A DNA stretch of 38,483 bases. Origin: Bordetella parapertussis (GTDB lineage Bacteria; Acidobacteriota; Terriglobia; Bryobacterales; Bryobacteraceae). The notes beneath the pieces were generated by a model that worked only from the letters and a program-made list of their open reading frames with translations, was not told the DNA's origin and searched no databases. Below are positions 1 to 4,103 of this stretch, one piece after another (position 1 is the first letter of the stretch; every line of letters begins with the position of its first letter). The position numbers and the translations under genes are program-made. The stretch is taken from contig CALQCC020000040.1 in NCBI GenBank assembly GCA_943328975.2, positions 1-38,483 on the forward strand. Direction: 5' to 3'.

Positions 1-49
1 CCCACAGCTCGGCGACAAATCCTTTTGATCTCTTACGGAAAAGCCGGAC

Positions 50-73
50 GGCCGAGGGGCTCCGCCCCTGGCC
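50..73. repeat. Short GC-rich hairpin
   Basis: AGGGGC (55-60) and GCCCCT (64-69) pair around a TCC loop. The stem is extended by GGCC on both sides (50-53 and 70-73), with one bulged G. It has no T-run, so it is not a classic intrinsic terminator. It lies just before the 23-bp-spaced iterons. No gene is recognisable in 1-87. Confidence 0.5.
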
Positions 74-87
74 TACGAACTACAGAG

Positions 88-143
88 TAGTTGTCGTTGA
101 TCGGGAGAAATAGTTGTCGTCAACCCAAAGAAATAGTTGACGC
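88..143 (+). repeat. Three 10-bp iterons at 23-bp spacing
   Basis: TAGTTGTCGT occurs at 88-97 and 111-120, and a degenerate copy TAGTTGACGC at 134-143. The start-to-start spacing is exactly 23 bp both times, so all copies sit on nearly the same face of the helix. The second and third copies are each preceded by GAAA. Regularly spaced direct repeats of this kind are known as transposase-binding sites at the ends of IS21-like elements and as protein-binding iterons. No transposase gene is visible here, so this could be a solo element end or continue outside the window. Confidence 0.55.
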
Positions 144-153
144 CGGACATGGG

Positions 154-264
154 GCAGGCTCTCAGCCTGCGAGCCGGTTCGTAACCGGCTCTAGCTGACT
201 TGCAAGCGTGCAGCGACCGTTACGAGCGGTCGCGCGGCTTACGAAGCCGTCCCACAAGCCAGCT
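154..264. repeat. Multi-hairpin palindromic element
   Basis: Five inverted repeats are packed together. GCAGGCT/AGCCTGC (154-160, 164-170) has loop CTC. GAGCCGGTT/AACCGGCTC (171-179, 183-191) has loop CGT. A long-range stem AGCTGACTTG/CAAGCCAGCT (193-202, 255-264, one mismatch) encloses GCGACCG/CGGTCGC (213-219, 227-233) and CGGCTT/AAGCCG (235-240, 244-249). The shape is two tandem hairpins followed by a branched one. The last arm overlaps the stop codon of the alkyltransferase gene. It may act as an mRNA 3' structure or be a REP-like mobile palindrome; the first hairpin recurs inside the kinase gene at 5912-5928. Confidence 0.7.
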
Positions 265-739
265 AAGATCGCCGCTCCAGTTCCAGCAACTTGGTCTTCG
301 TCGGCAACCCGCCGCCGAAGCCGCCCAGCGTGCCGTCCCCCGCTATCACGCGATGGCACGGGATCACGATCGCAATGGGGTTCTTGCCATTTGCCGATCC
401 TACCGCTCTAGCAGCTTTCGGGTTCCCGACACGGCGCGCGAGTTCTCCATAGGAGATTGTCTCGCCATACGGGATCTCGCTCAGGCATCGCCACACCGAC
501 CGCTGGAACGCGGTGCCTTCCAGAGCCAGCGGCAGATCGAACTGCGTGCGTCGTCCCGCGAAGTACTCGCGCAACTGCTTGACCGTCTCCGCCAGCACCC
601 CGCGAGGCGCGGATTCTGTCCAACCGGGCTCCGGCACTTCGGGTTTACCGTCATGCGGGAATTCAATGTGCCGCAAGGAACTATCGTCACCCGCCAGCAG
701 CAACGGCCCCACCGGAGTGTCGAGGTAACAGTAACGCAT
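263..739 (-). CDS. ogt: Methylated-DNA--protein-cysteine methyltransferase (MGMT/Ogt)
   Basis: 158 residues. It repairs O6-alkylguanine (and O4-alkylthymine) in DNA by irreversible transfer of the alkyl group to its own cysteine. The active-site motif PCHR is at 127-130 (Cys128), in the context IPCHRVI. The DNA-binding helix region (RAVGSANGKNP, 111-121) and the C-terminal FGGGL loop are also present. The N-terminal part (about 1-70) is the ribonuclease-H-like domain of Ogt-type proteins. I chose ATG 737-739 because the upstream in-frame extension is low-complexity and runs across the divergent peptide gene. There is no Shine-Dalgarno sequence; instead TAGCGT lies exactly 7 nt upstream, suggesting a leaderless message. 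The family call is secure; the ogt symbol (rather than adaB-like naming) is less so. Confidence 0.93.
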   Translation of the reverse strand: MRYCYLDTPVGPLLLAGDDSSLRHIEFPHDGKPEVPEPGWTESAPRGVLAETVKQLREYFAGRRTQFDLPLALEGTAFQRSVWRCLSEIPYGETISYGELARRVGNPKAARAVGSANGKNPIAIVIPCHRVIAGDGTLGGFGGGLPTKTKLLELERRS

Positions 740-746
740 AGCCGTT

Positions 747-752
747 ACGCTA
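747..752 (-). promoter_or_regulatory. Putative -10 box (TAGCGT) of a leaderless transcript
   Basis: Read on the minus strand, TAGCGT is followed by 7 nt and then the ATG of the alkyltransferase gene at 739. No Shine-Dalgarno sequence precedes that ATG. The same TAnnnT-N7-ATG layout occurs at three other starts in this window (1729, 1752, 38059). I see no convincing -35. Confidence 0.4.
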
Positions 753-766
753 CCATAAGGGCAGAC

Positions 767-886
767 ATGGCACTCGCCTTCCTTCTCTTCGTGCTGTTCG
801 TGGTCATCCTGATGATCGCGTTTTTCATTTTCCCGCCCACCAAATGGGTGCAGTGGTTTTACCACACCGACGACAAGGACGACTAG
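767..886 (+). CDS. Small single-pass membrane peptide, 39 aa
   Basis: The ATG at 767 follows AAGGG (757-761) with 5 nt spacing, a good ribosome binding site. Residues 3-22 are almost entirely hydrophobic (ALAFLLFVLFVVILMIAFFI), followed by a short aromatic segment (KWVQWFY) and an acidic tail ending DDKDD. It would sit in the membrane as one helix. It is divergent from the alkyltransferase gene with only 27 bp between starts, and it ends 4 bp before the stop of the convergent dehydrogenase gene. I know no homologous family, so function is unknown. It is probably real because start signal, composition and compact layout agree, but it is short enough to be chance. Confidence 0.5.
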   Translation: MALAFLLFVLFVVILMIAFFIFPPTKWVQWFYHTDDKDD

Positions 887-889
887 CGA

Positions 890-1729
890 TTACTCGTCTG
901 ATGCTCGAAGCACTTCGAGCACAGACGCCATCGTTGCTTCTTGATCCTTGAAGCCCCTGAGCCGTTCGTAGACTCTAGCCGCGCCTTCATGAAACTCCCC
1001 CGGCATGCCAGCCGTCTCCAGCGTCTCCGCGATCTCATGCATCTCGGGTACCCAGCGCCACGCCTTGGGAACCGCCCGCAGGATCTGCATTTCGATCTTC
1101 TCCACGGATAGTCCACGATGCGTGAACTGCCCCTGTAGTTCGTCCAGCACGCCATAGTGCTGCGCCGCCGCGTAGAGCGCAGCGAACAGCGCGATGCTTC
1201 CCTTGTTGTACGCCGCGAATAGAATCTTCAACGCTGAGGCGCGTCCAACTTCGGGACCCATCACCGACGCCGCGATCGCGCCGGTCGTGAAACACGCGGC
1301 CACCTCTTCGGCTGCCCCGCCTGACAAGAACACCGTAGTCTCACCGCGTATGCGTGATGGGAGCCCGATGATGCCTCCATCGACGAAGCGTATCCCGAGC
1401 GCTTCCATCTCCACTCCCATCGCGATCTTGTGCTGCGGAGCCAGCGCGTTCACATCCGCGAACACGCCTCGGAAACCAGCGGCAGCCACTTGCCGAGCCA
1501 CATCGCGCGCGAATTCCGGCGGGCACACGCTCACGATCACAGGGCATCGTTCGCACAGTTGCGCGACCGTTCCAGCATCCACCAACCCCGCCGCCGAGGC
1601 ACGATCCCGCGTGACGCCGCGCCGACCTTCCGACGCCCAATACACTTCGCATCCGTTGTCGATGGCGGAACTCGCAATCGAAACTCCCATGGCCCCGGGA
1701 TGAAGAATCCCCACTCGCTGTGCAGACAT
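890..1729 (-). CDS. NAD(P)-binding dehydrogenase with DUF1932 C-terminal domain
   Basis: 279 residues, related to the 6-phosphogluconate / beta-hydroxyacid dehydrogenase superfamily. The N-terminus is a Rossmann fold starting at once with VGILHPGAMG (about 6-15), the dinucleotide-binding glycine loop, so the start at 1729 cannot be moved far downstream. The second half, around LKILFAAYNKGSIALFAAL, matches the all-helical DUF1932 (phosphogluconate dehydrogenase C-terminal-like) domain; its lysine and NKGS region fit the substrate side. The substrate is unknown. There is no Shine-Dalgarno sequence; the -10-like TATACT ends 7 nt before the ATG. It is divergent from the sugar dehydrogenase gene. 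Cytoplasmic. Confidence 0.82.
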   Translation of the reverse strand: MSAQRVGILHPGAMGVSIASSAIDNGCEVYWASEGRRGVTRDRASAAGLVDAGTVAQLCERCPVIVSVCPPEFARDVARQVAAAGFRGVFADVNALAPQHKIAMGVEMEALGIRFVDGGIIGLPSRIRGETTVFLSGGAAEEVAACFTTGAIAASVMGPEVGRASALKILFAAYNKGSIALFAALYAAAQHYGVLDELQGQFTHRGLSVEKIEMQILRAVPKAWRWVPEMHEIAETLETAGMPGEFHEGAARVYERLRGFKDQEATMASVLEVLRASDE

Positions 1730-1751
1730 GTACAAGAGTATAGTTGTACAA
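1729..1751. promoter_or_regulatory. Symmetric bidirectional promoter/operator, divergent starts 22 bp apart
   Basis: Between the two divergent ATGs there is an inverted repeat, TGTACAA (1729-1735) and TTGTACA (1744-1750). In its centre is AGTATAGT, which reads TATAGT (1739-1744) on the plus strand and TATACT (1737-1742) on the minus strand. Each -10-like hexamer is followed by exactly 7 nt and its own ATG (1752 on plus, 1729 on minus). There is no room for a Shine-Dalgarno leader on either side, so both messages are predicted to be leaderless. The flanking arms could be a repressor site that shuts off both genes. Confidence 0.6.
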
Positions 1752-2978
1752 ATGCAGAAAACGCATAAACGCCTCCTCACTTTTGCCGGCCCCGCCGCGC
1801 TGCTTCTACTCACCACTGTAGGCTCCAGCCAACAGACCGTTCCGTTTTCAGGCGGCATCCCCGTGGCACCCAAGGGACTCGCAGGCCGCAAGCTGCCGCT
1901 GAAGCCGGTAGTGTACGATACGGGCGAAGGCCAGAAGATCCGCGTCTCCGTCGTCACCCGGGCGTTGGAGGAACCCTTCAGCATCGCGTTCCTTCCGGAC
2001 GGCTCCATGCTGGTGACCGAGCGCAAGGGCCAACTGCGCATCCTCCGTAAAGGAGTGCTCGACCCCAAGCCCGTCGCTGGCGGACCGGTGGGTTATGGCG
2101 CGGGCACCTCGGGATTGCCGGGAGCGGTCCACGGCTACATGGATGTTGTGCTGCATCCGCAATTCGCGCAGAACCACTATGTCTATCTCAGCTACACGAA
2201 GCCGATCGATGCGCAGAAGCGGGTCGCCGCTGTGTCGCGCAGCGTGTGGGATGGGACGAAGCTCACAGACACGCGTGACATCTTCGTGACCGAAGGTGGC
2301 GGACCCACGCGGCTCGTGTTCGGACGCGACAACTCCCTCTACCTCAGCGTCTCAGGCGACAATCCGCAAACCCTCAGCACGCATGGCGGTAAAGTGCTGC
2401 GTATTCGCGACGACGGCAGCATCCCGGCCGACAATCCGTTCGTGAAACAGGCGGGAGCCAAGCCCGAGATCTATACCCTGGGACATCGCAACTCGCTTGG
2501 GCTCGCCATGCATCCCGGCACGGGCGAGATCTGGCAGAACGAGAACGGCCCCAACGGCGGCGACGAGATCAACGTTCTCAAGCCCAGCCGCAACTACGGA
2601 TGGCCCGTCGTGAGCCTTGGCCGCACCTACACCGGACCGTGGCAGGCGCAGGCTCCCACGCATGCCGGCTTTGAACCGCCCATCGTGTATTGGACCCCCG
2701 CCATCGCCGTCTCGGGCATGACGTTCTATACAGGCGACAAGTTTCCCAAGTGGAAGGGCGACGTTTTCGTCGGCTCGCTCCGCACCGGAGAAATTCCTGG
2801 AACCGGCCATATCGAACGCATCCTGTTCAATGAGAAAATGGAAGAACTGCGTCGCGAAGCATTGTTGGTGGACTTGCGGCAACGCATCCGCGATATCCGC
2901 CAAGGACCCGACGGCTTGCTGTACGTTTTGACCGATGAGAAGGAAGGCGCGGTACTGAAGATTGAGCCCGTGCAGTAA
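1752..2978 (+). CDS. Exported PQQ-dependent sugar dehydrogenase (GSDH/YliI-like)
   Basis: 408 residues. A signal peptide is visible: basic start (MQKTHKRLL), hydrophobic core (AALLLLTT), then small residues. The body is a six-bladed propeller of the glucose/sorbosone dehydrogenase type: PFSIAFLPDGSMLVTER opens blade 1, then MDVVLHPQF, GGKVLRI and YTLGHRNSLGLAMHP, and the family signature NENGPNGGDEINVL followed by NYGWP. The C-terminal part has WTPAIAVSGMTFYTGD. Relatives oxidise aldose sugars in the periplasm using PQQ and Ca2+; substrate and cofactor are inferred. I prefer ATG 1752 over an upstream ATG at 1728 because it starts the signal peptide cleanly and lies 7 nt after TATAGT. Followed 15 bp later by an NTF2-like gene. 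Confidence 0.88.
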   Translation: MQKTHKRLLTFAGPAALLLLTTVGSSQQTVPFSGGIPVAPKGLAGRKLPLKPVVYDTGEGQKIRVSVVTRALEEPFSIAFLPDGSMLVTERKGQLRILRKGVLDPKPVAGGPVGYGAGTSGLPGAVHGYMDVVLHPQFAQNHYVYLSYTKPIDAQKRVAAVSRSVWDGTKLTDTRDIFVTEGGGPTRLVFGRDNSLYLSVSGDNPQTLSTHGGKVLRIRDDGSIPADNPFVKQAGAKPEIYTLGHRNSLGLAMHPGTGEIWQNENGPNGGDEINVLKPSRNYGWPVVSLGRTYTGPWQAQAPTHAGFEPPIVYWTPAIAVSGMTFYTGDKFPKWKGDVFVGSLRTGEIPGTGHIERILFNEKMEELRREALLVDLRQRIRDIRQGPDGLLYVLTDEKEGAVLKIEPVQ

Positions 2979-2993
2979 CAGGAGAGGACCAAC

Positions 2994-3416
2994 ATGGCAC
3001 ACGATTACACGCAAACAGTTCGTTCCTTCTACGACGCGTTCACTCACCTCGACGCGCCGCGCTTCATTGCATTGCTGCATCCCAACGTGGAGTGGTTCGC
3101 CGCGGAAGGTCTTCTCTATACCGACCACAGTCCGTACGTGGGCCCGGAAGCGGTGCGCGGATTGATCTTCGATCGACTCATCGCGGATTGGGACGACCTG
3201 TCAGTCACCGCCACCGAGATCCTAGGCCGAGACGACCTGGTGATTGCGAGTGGGCGCTTCCGCGGCACCTACAAGGGAAACGGAGCATCGCTTGACGCGC
3301 AACTGGTGCAGGTGTTCCAGTTCACCGACGGCAAGATTGCCAAGGTCCAGGTGTACGCGGACACGGCGCAGTTCAAGGACTCGATCAGTCAGATTCGTGC
3401 GGCGGGCACACTCTAA
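2994..3416 (+). CDS. NTF2-like / SnoaL-like domain protein
   Basis: 140 residues forming one cone-shaped alpha+beta domain of the NTF2/ketosteroid-isomerase-like superfamily. It has an N-terminal helix with VRSFYDAFTHLD, then a strand with LHPNVEWF, and ends with the typical sheet FQFTDGKIAKVQVYADTAQF. There is no signal peptide, so it is cytoplasmic. The start is well set by AGGAGAGG just upstream. It lies 15 bp after the sugar dehydrogenase gene and is probably co-transcribed. Its stop codon overlaps the stop of the convergent toxin gene. Members range from enzymes to binding proteins, so the reaction cannot be named. Confidence 0.85.
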   Translation: MAHDYTQTVRSFYDAFTHLDAPRFIALLHPNVEWFAAEGLLYTDHSPYVGPEAVRGLIFDRLIADWDDLSVTATEILGRDDLVIASGRFRGTYKGNGASLDAQLVQVFQFTDGKIAKVQVYADTAQFKDSISQIRAAGTL

Positions 3417-3808
3417 CGAACTTCTCGCGCGTCGGCGACATCGGTGGCGGCGAAATCGGCGCCCTTGAATAACAGCGGCTCACCCGACCACTGCGCGAGT
3501 GCATAAGCGGCGCAGTCGCCGAAGTTCAGTGCGGCGGGGTGGCGTCCTTTGCCGTAGCGGCGGAAGGCGACTCGCGCGAGGGCGAGTTGGTCGATGTCGA
3601 ATGGCACCACCCTGATCGAGGCCTTGTGTAGGAACATGTCGAGGTCGGCGCTATTATCGCGATTTCTACTTTCCAGGACCATCGCCGCTTCCAGCACCGA
3701 AACTACCGACATCTGCTTGCGCGAAGCTTGTTCGATGAGGAATGCAAACTCGGCCATCTCCGGCTCTTCGAAAAGTATCGCGACCACGGCCGACGTATCG
3801 ATCGTCAC
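3413..3808 (-). CDS. vapC: VapC-like PIN-domain toxin
   Basis: 131 residues, the usual VapC length. It is a PIN-domain ribonuclease with the expected acidic quartet: Asp4 (TIDTSAV), Glu40 (SVLEAAMV), Asp98 (NFGDCAAY) and Asp118 (FKGADF). Family members cleave tRNA, rRNA or mRNA with Mg2+ when the antitoxin is degraded. The ATG overlaps the antitoxin stop by 4 nt (3805-3808), the classic coupled toxin-antitoxin order. The residue layout (HPAALNFGDCAAYALA) is the subtype often paired with Rv0623-type antitoxins. No sign of decay. Confidence 0.9.
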   Translation of the reverse strand: MTIDTSAVVAILFEEPEMAEFAFLIEQASRKQMSVVSVLEAAMVLESRNRDNSADLDMFLHKASIRVVPFDIDQLALARVAFRRYGKGRHPAALNFGDCAAYALAQWSGEPLLFKGADFAATDVADAREVR

Positions 3809-4062
3809 CGCGTGGGTATCCCGAACTCGTCGTAGCCCAGGATCTCGTCATCGGTAAGCGTCATATCCCGCGGACGGGCCGCACAGCGTCTGCCGATTTC
3901 CATCAGTTCTTCCGCGAGGGAACGTCCTCCGCGCTGCTGCCGGACTCGGTCATAGCGCTCAGATACGGCGGTCTGGATCGCGGCGGTGATGGACTCGCCG
4001 GTCAGATCGGCCAGCTTGCGGGCCAGGGCCTCAGTCTCTGCGTTCTTGATGCTGATGGGCAT
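3805..4062 (-). CDS. vapB: VapB-like antitoxin (Rv0623 / PSK_trans_fac type)
   Basis: 85 residues. The N-terminus MPISIKNAETEALARKLADL looks like a ribbon-helix-helix DNA-binding module (a beta strand and two helices), followed by a helix rich in Arg/Glu and an acidic C-terminal tail (TLTDDEILGYDEFGIP) that would wrap the toxin. Matches the Rv0623-like transcription-factor/antitoxin family. It is translated first and coupled to the toxin by ATGA overlap. It should repress its own promoter through the 40-bp palindrome starting 2 bp upstream of its ATG. Confidence 0.87.
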   Translation of the reverse strand: MPISIKNAETEALARKLADLTGESITAAIQTAVSERYDRVRQQRGGRSLAEELMEIGRRCAARPRDMTLTDDEILGYDEFGIPTR

Positions 4063-4063
4063 A

Positions 4064-4103
4064 AATTCTACCTATCATGAATTCTATCATGACAGGTAGA
4101 ATT
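4064..4103 (-). promoter_or_regulatory. Palindromic operator/promoter of the toxin-antitoxin pair
   Basis: Two 17-bp arms, AATTCTACCTATCATGA (4064-4080) and TCATGACAGGTAGAATT (4087-4103), are inverted repeats with one mismatch. The 6-bp spacer (4081-4086) reads TAGAAT on the minus strand, a good -10 box. The antitoxin dimers would therefore sit on both sides of the -10. Predicted +1 is near 4074, a 12-nt leader. The outer arm ends one base before the stop codon of the kinase gene (4104-4106), so the same palindrome may also form a hairpin at the 3' end of the kinase message. Confidence 0.75.
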
